Shown here: positions 25,919 through 34,356 of the stretch, piece by piece
Layout: every line of letters begins with the position of its first letter
Position numbering within the stretch: the first letter of the stretch is position 1
NCBI GenBank assembly: GCA_965250025.1
Contig: OZ252283.1
Span: forward strand, 3,649,587-3,713,586
Direction of reading: 5' to 3'
Source of the DNA: CBDDLD01 sp965250025
GTDB taxonomy: Bacteria > Bacteroidota > Bacteroidia > Flavobacteriales > Flavobacteriaceae
Length of the DNA: 64,000 nt
Position numbers and translations under genes: made by a program
Notes under the pieces: generated by a model
What the model saw: the letters and a program-made list of their open reading frames with translations, nothing else
The model's database searches: none
What the model was told of the DNA's origin: nothing

Positions 25919-26981
25919 AATCCATCAACATTTAAATCGACCAGATGCGGATGATTTTCTTGATTCTTTAGCTCTAAAACAATGGGATTTTTTAAATCAA
26001 AAAAGGCAGGATAAAGAATATCGTGTTAATTCATTGATAAAAAAGCTTGACGCTCTAATATTAGAAACTGATACAGGAGAATTTTTTAAAGAATTCAGTT
26101 CACTAGACGTTGATACTTTAAAAAGACAAAAAGATGTTTTAAATTATCTTGAAGATAATGATTATAATAAGTTAAAAGCATGTGTTACATCAAGGCCAAA
26201 CGATTTATTAACTATACGCAAAGAAATATTAGCAATAATCAATATAAATGACCTTTATATTGATAATGGAAATACAGTTAAACATACTCCTTTTGGCGAA
26301 AAATTGATTCATAGCCTTTTTAATTATAATAACTATAGAAAGACTACTTTTTGTAAAGAATTACTTCATGAAGCAGGGTTTGAAAATGTAACTTGCCCAT
26401 ATTGCAATGATAATCCAATTAGTATTTTAGATATATCAAATGAAAAAGACGAAGAAATAATTTTAAGAGCATATTTAGAGTTAGATCATTTTTATCCGAA
26501 ATCTAGAATGCCGTTTTTTGTTCTTTCGTTTTATAATTTGATACCTAGCTGTTCTCCATGTAATGCAACTGAAAAAAGCGATAAGGATTTTTGTATTTCT
26601 ACTCATATAAATCCATATTATGAATCTTATAATGATGTCTATAAATTTTTTATTAATCCTTATCCCTTGGGATTAGGAGAAAAACCTGTTATAGAAATTC
26701 AGCAATTGGGAACTAAAAATGATTTGTCAACAACCGATTTAAAGCTTGAATCAAGGTATAATCATATTTATAAAGACGCAGTTTTAGACTTGATTAATAT
26801 GTACCAAAATTATAGAGTAAAAAGCGGATATTATAACACTGAATTTGGATTAGATTGGGAAGAAGCATTACTTCAAAATACACCTAAAAATGAAAATGAA
26901 ATTTTATCTAAAAGAGCAGGTAAGATGTATTTAGATATAGTTAAACAAATAGATGAAATAGGAATCTTGAATTTAATATAA
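25911..26981 (+). CDS. HNH endonuclease, Septu PtuB-like
   Basis: The protein has 356 residues. The N-terminal 150 residues are helical. The HNH core runs from about 160 to 220: CPYC (C162, C165), LELDHFYPKS (D192, H193), SFYNLIPSC (N209) and CSPCNAT (C214, C217), so both zinc-binding pairs and the catalytic His are present. About 135 residues follow the core. It is translationally coupled to the ATPase gene, the arrangement of Septu. It presumably cuts DNA or RNA once the ATPase senses infection (known for the family, inferred here). A convergent XRE gene follows. Confidence 0.85.
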   Translation: MIKIHQHLNRPDADDFLDSLALKQWDFLNQKRQDKEYRVNSLIKKLDALILETDTGEFFKEFSSLDVDTLKRQKDVLNYLEDNDYNKLKACVTSRPNDLLTIRKEILAIININDLYIDNGNTVKHTPFGEKLIHSLFNYNNYRKTTFCKELLHEAGFENVTCPYCNDNPISILDISNEKDEEIILRAYLELDHFYPKSRMPFFVLSFYNLIPSCSPCNATEKSDKDFCISTHINPYYESYNDVYKFFINPYPLGLGEKPVIEIQQLGTKNDLSTTDLKLESRYNHIYKDAVLDLINMYQNYRVKSGYYNTEFGLDWEEALLQNTPKNENEILSKRAGKMYLDIVKQIDEIGILNLI

Positions 26982-27001
26982 ACAGAAAATTTATTTTCTT
27001 A

Positions 27002-27244
27002 CTAATTGTCAAAGGATAACAATTCTGAGGTAGTAACTTCAAATGCGTTAGCTATTCTCTTCAACATTGATACTTTCATTTCTTGTTTACCGAGTTCGTA
27101 TTTCCTCAAGTTTTGTGCATCTATATCAGCCTTATAAGCTATTTCTTCGATACTCAATTTTTTATCAATTCTTAGTTTTCTTATATGCTTTCCTAATTGA
27201 ATACAGAACTCAGGTATTTCCTTTTTTCTTTGTCTTTTTGGCAT
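27002..27244 (-). CDS. XRE-family HTH regulator
   Basis: I start at 27244 (MPKRQRKKE), giving 80 residues. Residues 15-75 are an HTH_3 domain (LGKHIRKLRIDKKLSIEEIAYKADIDAQNLRKYELGKQEMKVSMLKRIANAF). A single-domain repressor of this kind could control itself and the divergent 27344 gene, which shares the 100-bp intergenic region, or the convergent ATPase/HNH pair. No effector domain is present. Confidence 0.88.
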   Translation of the reverse strand: MPKRQRKKEIPEFCIQLGKHIRKLRIDKKLSIEEIAYKADIDAQNLRKYELGKQEMKVSMLKRIANAFEVTTSELLSFDN

Positions 27245-27281
27245 AAGCCAAAATTGCAATCAATTAGGTTTAATCAACGAA

Positions 27282-27322
27282 TTGCATACAACCTGTTATT
27301 TACAACCTTTTTTATATATTTG
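27282..27322 (+). promoter_or_regulatory. Likely promoter of the 130-residue membrane protein gene
   Basis: TATATTTG at 27315-27322 fits the Bacteroidota -7 consensus TAnnTTTG. The upstream element is weaker: CTG at 27293-27295 has the right spacing (19 bp), and the TTG at 27282-27284 is too far. Confidence 0.4.
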
Positions 27323-27343
27323 CTATACAAAAAATAAGATATC

Positions 27344-27736
27344 ATGAATAAAGAATCAAACCCTAAAGATGTCAAAAAGGGATGTTTAATATTGACTATT
27401 TTATTAGTAATAACTTTTTCAATTGCCGCTATTACTTGCGAAAGTGAGCCTGAAATACCTTTAACCAAACAAGAAATACATCAACAGAATGTTCAAAAAT
27501 TATTCAGTGGTTGGGATGGGTCGCATATTAAACTTGCAGAAAAAATAAAAGAGGCATTAAACGACCCTAAAAGCTACGAGCATGTAGAAACCACTTATAA
27601 AGACATGGACTCTTTTTTAATAGTTAATACAACTTTCACAGCTAAGAATGGATTTGGAGGCACTTTAAAAAAGGAGGTGATTGTTGTAAGTGATACTCTG
27701 GGAAATATCACTGAGATTCTTAAGTGGATAGATTGA
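27344..27736 (+). CDS. Small membrane-anchored protein of unknown function
   Basis: A 130-residue protein with one hydrophobic helix (about residues 13-32, CLILTILLVITFSIAAIT). The remainder faces away from the cytosol if the helix acts as an anchor. The soluble part (KLAEKIKEALNDPKSYEHVETTYKDMDSFLIVNTTFTAKNGFGGTLKKEVIVVSDTLGNI) reads like a small alpha/beta domain often found in proteins of phages and islands of Bacteroidota. I do not recognise a specific function. It is divergent from the XRE gene. Confidence 0.7.
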   Translation: MNKESNPKDVKKGCLILTILLVITFSIAAITCESEPEIPLTKQEIHQQNVQKLFSGWDGSHIKLAEKIKEALNDPKSYEHVETTYKDMDSFLIVNTTFTAKNGFGGTLKKEVIVVSDTLGNITEILKWID

Positions 27737-27913
27737 CTTCAATACATTATTGTCTTAATTAGTCAATTTTCCTTATCTTTAAGTCTGAAGCTTAAAATGC
27801 TTTACTCCCCCTAGAAATTTAATAGCAGATTATTTAGTGCAGATATGCCCACTATTGGGTATTGATTCTGTGTGCTTAATCGTCTATTTTTCGGACATTA
27901 TTAATGGTTTACT

Positions 27914-28564
27914 ATGAAATACTTTGTAGCATACGCTCTTATTTTCATGTTTTTAGTTTTGACTAAATCAAATACTGAGACTCAAACAAATTCACAAAGT
28001 GAGACCGAAACGGAAGCCGATATCTTCATAGATGTTAATGTAGTTCACAACACTAAGATATCTACTATAAGTGAGTTTTCCATAGATAACGGTAAGGTGA
28101 CCGGTTACTTTATGGAGCGACCGGCAGGATCGCAAGAGGAAGAACGAACAGCAGGCTCCAAAAAGAGGATTCCACCAGGCACCTATCAGGTTATAGAAAA
28201 TGACTGCAACCGCTATAGGCGCACCAAGAAAAAAAGAAAACATTGCGGTATCGAGTTTAGGCTGGTCACCAATACTGTGCCTTCCGCTGGCACTAGGGAT
28301 CTAATCCTAATCCATACAGGCAATCTTCCAAAACATACAACTGGATGCCTTTTACCAGGTGATAATTATGCCTTAAATGCAGTTATGACAATAGAGGTTT
28401 TTGATAGGAAAACCAGAACGTACAAAAACGAAACCATTACATCGGATAAGGTGGGGAAAAGCTATATGAAACTAAAACAGATAAGCGATTATGTAGATAA
28501 GCGCATAAGAGAGCTCAAACAATCGGGCAAGAACGATATAACGATGAAAATTAGACTTAGATGA
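27914..28564 (+). CDS. Exported DUF5675 protein, first gene of the exported-protease operon
   Basis: The protein has 216 residues. Residues 1-18 are a hydrophobic export signal, followed by a Thr/Glu-rich linker. The DUF5675 core contains GYFMERPAG, KKRIPPGTYQVIEN and ILIHTGNLPKHTTGCLLPG. The H-(x8)-TTGC block resembles the His/Cys motif of L,D-transpeptidase-like domains, but that is a resemblance only. The gene is less AT-rich than its neighbours. Its stop overlaps the next start (ATGA), so it opens a tight five-gene operon. Confidence 0.78.
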   Translation: MKYFVAYALIFMFLVLTKSNTETQTNSQSETETEADIFIDVNVVHNTKISTISEFSIDNGKVTGYFMERPAGSQEEERTAGSKKRIPPGTYQVIENDCNRYRRTKKKRKHCGIEFRLVTNTVPSAGTRDLILIHTGNLPKHTTGCLLPGDNYALNAVMTIEVFDRKTRTYKNETITSDKVGKSYMKLKQISDYVDKRIRELKQSGKNDITMKIRLR

Positions 28565-29433
28565 AAAGCAAATATATTGTACCCATAATAATTGTACTGT
28601 TGCTGATTGGATTCGTTTTGGTGAAAAGTAATGGTGCTTCTCCTGAGGATTCAAAAAAGGAAAATCCTGAGGAAATCAGTGTTACGGATAGTATCAAAAA
28701 TAAGCGTAGCGAGGAAATCATGGCCGCTTTAAGGAAAGACGGTGAATTTTCCCCATTGGATTATGCGTTTATGGTCAAGGAACTCGAAGAGATAAATTCT
28801 ACAGATACTTTGTTTTATGTTTTTACGGTAGCTACTGCCGATTTTCGGGATACAGCTTCAGATTCCATTTTTTTGGGAACCACGCAGCAATTGAAAGATT
28901 CAGGCAGTATCGATACTAAATATTTGTATTTCCCTACAGGCCTACATAGCTATTCTGGCAGTCAAGACGCTTTTGTTTCCGATGTGATTAAAATGGAAAG
29001 AGCCACTTCAATCTTAAGGGATTCTTCGAATTTAGGCACTTCGACCCAAACAATACTTGCCCTTGCCAAGGAAAATAGCAAAATAAATGTTGATGATATC
29101 CCAGACCAATATCTGTCATACGATTTAAGAGTACTGGAGAACTACATTAATGCCTATGCCTTTAGCGAAGTTGTTGGAGAAGAGGAAATCTTGGATTTTT
29201 TAATTAAGGATACCGAGAACACCCTTAAGGTCATAGAGCAAGATTCCCTTTTAAGTACAAGGTACAACGCTTGGCTTGAAGACTTAGTTATATATTATTC
29301 TGAGGATTACCCAGCAGAGCTTCAGGCCAGAAAGCTAGACTATCTGATAGAAAAATTACAGCAGTCGCAACACCCATATGCCGAAAAAACCTTGAAGGTA
29401 TTGGATAATGTCAAAATCGTAAAACGAGAATAA
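28561..29433 (+). CDS. Membrane-anchored protein of unknown function, operon gene 2
   Basis: A 290-residue protein with an N-terminal hydrophobic helix (about residues 5-22, IVPIIIVLLLIGFVLV) and an acidic, mostly helical remainder; a Lys/Glu/Ser-rich linker follows the helix. I do not recognise a domain. It overlaps the DUF5675 gene by 4 bp and precedes the 964-residue gene by 14 bp. Like gene 1 it is less AT-rich than genes 3-5. Confidence 0.7.
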   Translation: MKSKYIVPIIIVLLLIGFVLVKSNGASPEDSKKENPEEISVTDSIKNKRSEEIMAALRKDGEFSPLDYAFMVKELEEINSTDTLFYVFTVATADFRDTASDSIFLGTTQQLKDSGSIDTKYLYFPTGLHSYSGSQDAFVSDVIKMERATSILRDSSNLGTSTQTILALAKENSKINVDDIPDQYLSYDLRVLENYINAYAFSEVVGEEEILDFLIKDTENTLKVIEQDSLLSTRYNAWLEDLVIYYSEDYPAELQARKLDYLIEKLQQSQHPYAEKTLKVLDNVKIVKRE

Positions 29434-29447
29434 CCAACCCATACATT

Positions 29448-32342
29448 ATGAAAGCTAAACTAATATTCATCATTTGCCTCGCCGTTTCCCTGTTTACTTT
29501 TGCTCAAAAATCTGCACCAGTAGCGGGTGATGCAGCTATTCTTATAGACCTTTTAAAAAAAGATTATAATACAATCAATCCTGAAACAAGGGATGATGAA
29601 ATTATGCGAGACCGTGCCAGAGTAATAGGAATTTTTAAGTCGTACCTTGAGGATTCTGAAAAAGAAGAAATTAATAGTACTGAAGATATAACAATAGTAT
29701 TAAAAGATGATAAAGGTAATGATATTAATAAAAACCATAGTGATTTAGTTAATGACCTTACTAAAACAAGGAATAATCTCCAGACATTAAAAGCCCAAAG
29801 TGTTAACTTAAAAGCTAGTGAACTTTCAGTATATAAAGGAGAAATCAAAGAGCTAGAAACCAATATTTTTATTGCAAAAAAAAATCTAATTTCAATCAGT
29901 TATAAAAAAGATAACATTGAATTAGATAAACTAATAGGTTCATATAAAAGTGGTAATTTATACCTTGAAGAAGTCATAAAGGTTTTCAAAGAAAAATATG
30001 ACGCTCTTAATAAAAGTAGTATTGATGGGTATTCCGAAATAAATTATCAATCATCTATTCAAAAAAGTCTTCCTTTTTTAGGAGGAGATTTAGCTTTCGA
30101 GACCGTAATTGATGGTTTGAGCCGTTTTTTGGCAAATCGTATTAAAGAAGAACTTACTACTTATGTCATCCAAGAAATACAAAATAGACTCAATAATCCT
30201 TCACCTCAAAGTTATTTAAATGAGTTAATGGTACTATTACCCCGTACTACAGATTACTTAAAAAAATTTGATGCTGACCAAGTATTAAATTTCATTGATG
30301 AGTCTAAACAGTATATCGAAGATGATTTAAATAATATGCTTACTAATACGAGTAACTTAAGAAACACACCTCGTTTTGTTGAGCTTATAAAAAATAACCC
30401 AGAATTGGGTTTTGCTTTTGAAGCTTTAGAATTAATTCCTCAACTTTCTAAAGTAAAAAACCCTATTGATTATTTTGACATATTTGAGAATAGTACGCTT
30501 ATCTCAGATTGGTCTAGTGAAGGTATAGATACAACAAAGAAAAAAATATCTATAGGAATAAGACTAGTTTCAATGCTAGCTCATAGTCTTACGGTTCTTG
30601 ACAATGGAGAATTAAAGTTTGCAACAATAGATTTTATGAGTAATTATGGTTCAGAGCCTAACTTTTACAAGTTGTATATTGGGTTTTTGCACCAGCAAAA
30701 CATAAAGTATTATAAGGATATTACATTTAAAGGGAAAGATAAAAATGATACTGATGAGGATAAGTATCTTTTTAAGATTGTCATGAATAATACAAAAGAA
30801 TATCAAAATAAAATTAAAGGTATACTCCCTCAAATAATAACACCAGCTGAACGCTTATATAATGATGCTATATCAATAAAAAAAGCATCAGATAATAATG
30901 AAAAAGTCCCTATTGAGACAGTTCACAATTTTATAGAAGGAACAATATCACTATCAGAAGCAATCGTAAAAAACACCCAAGAACTTTTTGATAAAGCTAA
31001 AGAACTAGATAGTATTAATAAACCTATAAATATTAAAAAACCTATCAAAAAATATTTTCAACTTGCAAGAATATCAAATGACATTTTTTTGGATCTTCAT
31101 AACAAAAAATATAGTATAGCTATACTTAAGGCTTTAGAAATTTACCCAGCTTTAATTAACAATAAAAATCAAAAATTACCTTCAATAGTTTTTACTTCAG
31201 AAGCCTTATTCAAAAATCAGAAAATCCTTACCAATACAATTGGTGTTTTAAAAAAAGAAAAATATCCTAAAAAGGATGAAGAAATTGCCGAATTAAAGGA
31301 TATTGCATTAACACTAGAACTGCTATTAAAAAAAATTGAATGGGGAAATAGTTCCATAACCAATAACAATACTTATAAAGGCCTTAAAGCCTTATTGAAA
31401 AGTGTAAACGAAGACAATACCAACAAAGACTATAAGAATAACTTAACTAGTTTTAAAACTAAAATAAAAGCCAATCCTTCCGATTTTATAAACAGTTTTA
31501 CTCCTATTAATATAGATAAGTTATCTATTCTAGAATCAATTGATGAATTCATAGACAAAAATATTGAACAGAATCCAGCTTTGATTAAACAAGAGATTAG
31601 AGACAACACAAAAGAATTTGTAGACAAATTTTTACTAACCGCTTTTGAAAATGCCACCCTAGATTTTGAATCTATAGCTATTGATGAGAAAAAAGATTAT
31701 CTCAAAGCATTAAATGACCTTACTAGAACAATACAGGTGTTAATTCCTGAAATTATACAAGAAGCTTTTAATATAAGAGACAATAAAACAATTAAACTTG
31801 TTCATTTTTTAAATGATATTGCATTATCAGAGTCCTCAGAAGATGTAGAGAAAGCAATATCCGCTTTTGCTTTACCATCGGGTAGTTTTGCTTTAAAACA
31901 AAAAAAAGGACCCTTTATAGCGATAAATTCTTTTCCTGGAATTTTAATAGGGTCTGAGCAGCGCAATTTTTCTAATAGTGCATTTACTATAGGCTTTACC
32001 GCACCAATAGGTCTTTATACTAAAATAGGCAATGGTAGATGGGGGCTATTTGCCCCAATAATAGATATAGCTGCTCCAGTAAGGTTTAGACTTGATGATG
32101 ATAATAGTACAGAGACGCTTCCTGAATTTAGTTTTAAAAATATTTTATCACCTGGCTTATACATAACCCATAGAATAGGTAAATCCCCGTTTACGTTAAA
32201 TGCTGGAGGGCAAATAGGTCCTGAATTACAAAAAATTGAAGAGGGTTCTACTGTTAATTTTAGTGATTCATTTCGGGTTGGTATTGGGTTTACCCTAGAT
32301 ATCCCGTTATTAACGTTATACAGGAGGCCAAAAATAGACTAA
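29448..32342 (+). CDS. Large exported protein with helical body and outer-membrane-like C-terminus, operon gene 3
   Basis: A 964-residue protein with a signal peptide ending near LFTFAQK (residue 20). Residues 40-800 are Lys/Glu/Asn-rich and helical, with coiled-coil-like stretches. The last 150 residues change character: GPFIAINSFPGILIGSEQRN, FTIGFTAPIGLYTKIGNGRWGLFAPIIDIAAPVRF, FSFKNILSPGLYITHRIGKSPFTLNAGGQIGPEL and a final RVGIGFTLDIPLLTLY, alternating strands such as those of outer-membrane beta-barrels. It may be anchored in the outer membrane with a long periplasmic body. I know no family. It is followed after 2 bp by the first protease. Confidence 0.72.
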   Translation: MKAKLIFIICLAVSLFTFAQKSAPVAGDAAILIDLLKKDYNTINPETRDDEIMRDRARVIGIFKSYLEDSEKEEINSTEDITIVLKDDKGNDINKNHSDLVNDLTKTRNNLQTLKAQSVNLKASELSVYKGEIKELETNIFIAKKNLISISYKKDNIELDKLIGSYKSGNLYLEEVIKVFKEKYDALNKSSIDGYSEINYQSSIQKSLPFLGGDLAFETVIDGLSRFLANRIKEELTTYVIQEIQNRLNNPSPQSYLNELMVLLPRTTDYLKKFDADQVLNFIDESKQYIEDDLNNMLTNTSNLRNTPRFVELIKNNPELGFAFEALELIPQLSKVKNPIDYFDIFENSTLISDWSSEGIDTTKKKISIGIRLVSMLAHSLTVLDNGELKFATIDFMSNYGSEPNFYKLYIGFLHQQNIKYYKDITFKGKDKNDTDEDKYLFKIVMNNTKEYQNKIKGILPQIITPAERLYNDAISIKKASDNNEKVPIETVHNFIEGTISLSEAIVKNTQELFDKAKELDSINKPINIKKPIKKYFQLARISNDIFLDLHNKKYSIAILKALEIYPALINNKNQKLPSIVFTSEALFKNQKILTNTIGVLKKEKYPKKDEEIAELKDIALTLELLLKKIEWGNSSITNNNTYKGLKALLKSVNEDNTNKDYKNNLTSFKTKIKANPSDFINSFTPINIDKLSILESIDEFIDKNIEQNPALIKQEIRDNTKEFVDKFLLTAFENATLDFESIAIDEKKDYLKALNDLTRTIQVLIPEIIQEAFNIRDNKTIKLVHFLNDIALSESSEDVEKAISAFALPSGSFALKQKKGPFIAINSFPGILIGSEQRNFSNSAFTIGFTAPIGLYTKIGNGRWGLFAPIIDIAAPVRFRLDDDNSTETLPEFSFKNILSPGLYITHRIGKSPFTLNAGGQIGPELQKIEEGSTVNFSDSFRVGIGFTLDIPLLTLYRRPKID

Positions 32343-32344
32343 TT

Positions 32345-33547
32345 GTGAGATTTGTTGTATTTACTTTCATATTATTTATGTTTAGCTTAAGCTTCTCTCA
32401 AGAATTGGAAAAAGAGACTAAAAAAAAGATTGAAAAAAAAGAGCTGGAGAAAGAGCTAAATAATAAAGCTGCTAAACTAAATGAGGTTAAAAAACTAATT
32501 TTAGAAAATAAAATTTTTAAACAGGAAAAAGAATCTCAAAAATCTCAAAAAGAACAGGATAAACAACAATTTAATTTTTTGAAAGCCAAGGCAGTTGACT
32601 TTCCTCTTCAGGAGCTTACTAAAATAATTGACGACATTGGTGAATCAGATGAAAGCCCTAAATTGCCTGATTCAGAAACAGATGATGAAAATGATGGTGA
32701 GGTATTTCAGAACTTAACTTCAGATAATACACGTCTAAGAGGTTATTCTCAATTTGATAGTAGAATTGAGGTGAGAGAATTAGATGCATCTATCGATTGG
32801 CAATGGCTTATGTTACAACGTAATAAATCGGTAGGAATTGTTATTGAGAAAAAGCAACTAAAATTGATAAGTAAAAACATATTTCAACTAGATATTTCTA
32901 ATACACTAGTAAGTACTTATAATATTTGTAAAGAAGAACCATTTATTAATCAACCAATTATAGGAAACGGTACAGCTTTTATTATTGACTCCAAAATAAT
33001 GATGACTGCTGGACATGTTTTTACTAAACCCATTGACAATTATGCTGTAGTATTTGGCTATGAAGCAGTAAATAAAAATGGAGTTGTAGAATCGATTATT
33101 TCATCAGAGGACATTTATTATCCACAGACAATAATTAAATCTTTTAAAACCCTTGATATTGCAATTTTCACTATGGATAGACATATTGAAAACAGAAGAC
33201 CTTTAAAATGGAAAGAATCTGCCGATCTAAAAAAAGGTAACGAAGTATATATGATTGGACATCCAACAGGTTTACCAAAAAAGATTGCTGTTAATGCTAG
33301 TATTGTAGACAATACCAATCTAGAATACTTTTATACAACTTTAGATAGTTTTCAAGGTAATTCAGGTTCTCCTGTTTTTGATTTCATATCTCATAAAGTT
33401 ATTGGCGTATTAGTATCAGGGGAACTTGATTATGAATTTAATGGTAATTGCTATGAATCGACATTATGTAAAATCCCTTATTGCGATGGAGAAAAGGTAA
33501 TCAGAATTGAAACTGTCATGGAAGAATTAAACTTTAAAAGCGATTAA
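32345..33547 (+). CDS. Exported trypsin-like serine protease with charged coiled-coil N-terminus, operon gene 4
   Basis: It starts at GTG 32345 and has 400 residues. Residues 1-18 are a signal peptide, and residues 20-75 are a Lys/Glu-rich coiled coil. The protease domain follows from about 190: GNGTAFIIDSKIMMTAGHVF (H224), TLDIAIFTMD (D271), DSFQGNSGSPVFD (S340). The triad of a chymotrypsin-fold (DegP/V8-like) enzyme is complete. Late cysteines (C369, C375, C380) may form disulphides, which fits export. It lies 2 bp after gene 3 and 1 bp before gene 5. Confidence 0.85.
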   Translation: MRFVVFTFILFMFSLSFSQELEKETKKKIEKKELEKELNNKAAKLNEVKKLILENKIFKQEKESQKSQKEQDKQQFNFLKAKAVDFPLQELTKIIDDIGESDESPKLPDSETDDENDGEVFQNLTSDNTRLRGYSQFDSRIEVRELDASIDWQWLMLQRNKSVGIVIEKKQLKLISKNIFQLDISNTLVSTYNICKEEPFINQPIIGNGTAFIIDSKIMMTAGHVFTKPIDNYAVVFGYEAVNKNGVVESIISSEDIYYPQTIIKSFKTLDIAIFTMDRHIENRRPLKWKESADLKKGNEVYMIGHPTGLPKKIAVNASIVDNTNLEYFYTTLDSFQGNSGSPVFDFISHKVIGVLVSGELDYEFNGNCYESTLCKIPYCDGEKVIRIETVMEELNFKSD

Positions 33548-33548
33548 A

Positions 33549-34322
33549 ATGAAAAAATTATTAACTACTCTGTTTGTGATTATGGCTATTTCAACATATG
33601 GCCAAGATGATTCTACAAGTTCATTAAAGCAAATAGAAGATACTGATGTCAAACCTTTCAATAAAATATGTCATCAGCATATTAGAAGAAATAAAATACT
33701 GTGGTGGGGCGGATGGGCACAATCAACAGGTTTTTTTATAGATAGAAATTTTATTCTTACTGCTGCTCATAATGTGCATTCACAGTTTTTAAGTAATGTT
33801 AAAGAAATTCAAATTAAGATAGGGCGGAATGGTGATGAACAGTTACATAAAACGATTACTATTTTAGGAAAAGACTTGGTAAAAAAGCATGTAAAGACTC
33901 CTGATGAATATGGCTTATTAAAAAGGGTTAAAAAGAAGAGAAAATGGGATTTTGCAATAATTTATATTCCAGATAGTTTACTTCCTTCAGATTTTGAATG
34001 GAAGAATGAGTTTGTTATTCCAAATAAGCCATTAAAAGTTGAAAAAGAGGTTCAAGTAGCAGGATATCCAGCAGATTTAAATAGGGGGTTTGATGGGGGT
34101 AAATTGTTTCATCAAATGGGTAATATAAAATTAATGGATAAATATTATACCCATAATTATAAAACGGCTGGTGGTAATAGTGGTTCACCAGTTTGGGTTA
34201 CAGTTGGCGATAATAATGAAATATTAGGTATACACACATTTAGTGGCTCAGGTACATTAATAGATGATGAGAATCTTAAGACTATACAAGATTGGATGGA
34301 AGAATTAAAAAACTACCCTTAG
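33549..34322 (+). CDS. Exported trypsin-like serine protease, operon gene 5
   Basis: A 257-residue protein with a signal peptide (MKKLLTTLFVIMAISTYGQ). The triad is H74 (LTAAHNVH), D134 (WDFAIIYIP) and S211 (TAGGNSGSPVWV), in a V8/glutamyl-endopeptidase-like layout, followed by ILGIHTFSG. Compared with gene 4 it lacks the coiled coil. Two active exported serine proteases side by side suggest a cascade or a dual-specificity pair (inference). It is the last gene of the operon, and the next gene is convergent. Confidence 0.87.
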   Translation: MKKLLTTLFVIMAISTYGQDDSTSSLKQIEDTDVKPFNKICHQHIRRNKILWWGGWAQSTGFFIDRNFILTAAHNVHSQFLSNVKEIQIKIGRNGDEQLHKTITILGKDLVKKHVKTPDEYGLLKRVKKKRKWDFAIIYIPDSLLPSDFEWKNEFVIPNKPLKVEKEVQVAGYPADLNRGFDGGKLFHQMGNIKLMDKYYTHNYKTAGGNSGSPVWVTVGDNNEILGIHTFSGSGTLIDDENLKTIQDWMEELKNYP

Positions 34323-34356
34323 GTTTAATAAGGTATAAGAAATAAGTTCTGAGGTG

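Noticed and set aside
24224..26981. Retron-type defence with the ATPase/HNH pair
   Set aside because: Some retrons use this effector pair, but I find no reverse transcriptase gene near it.
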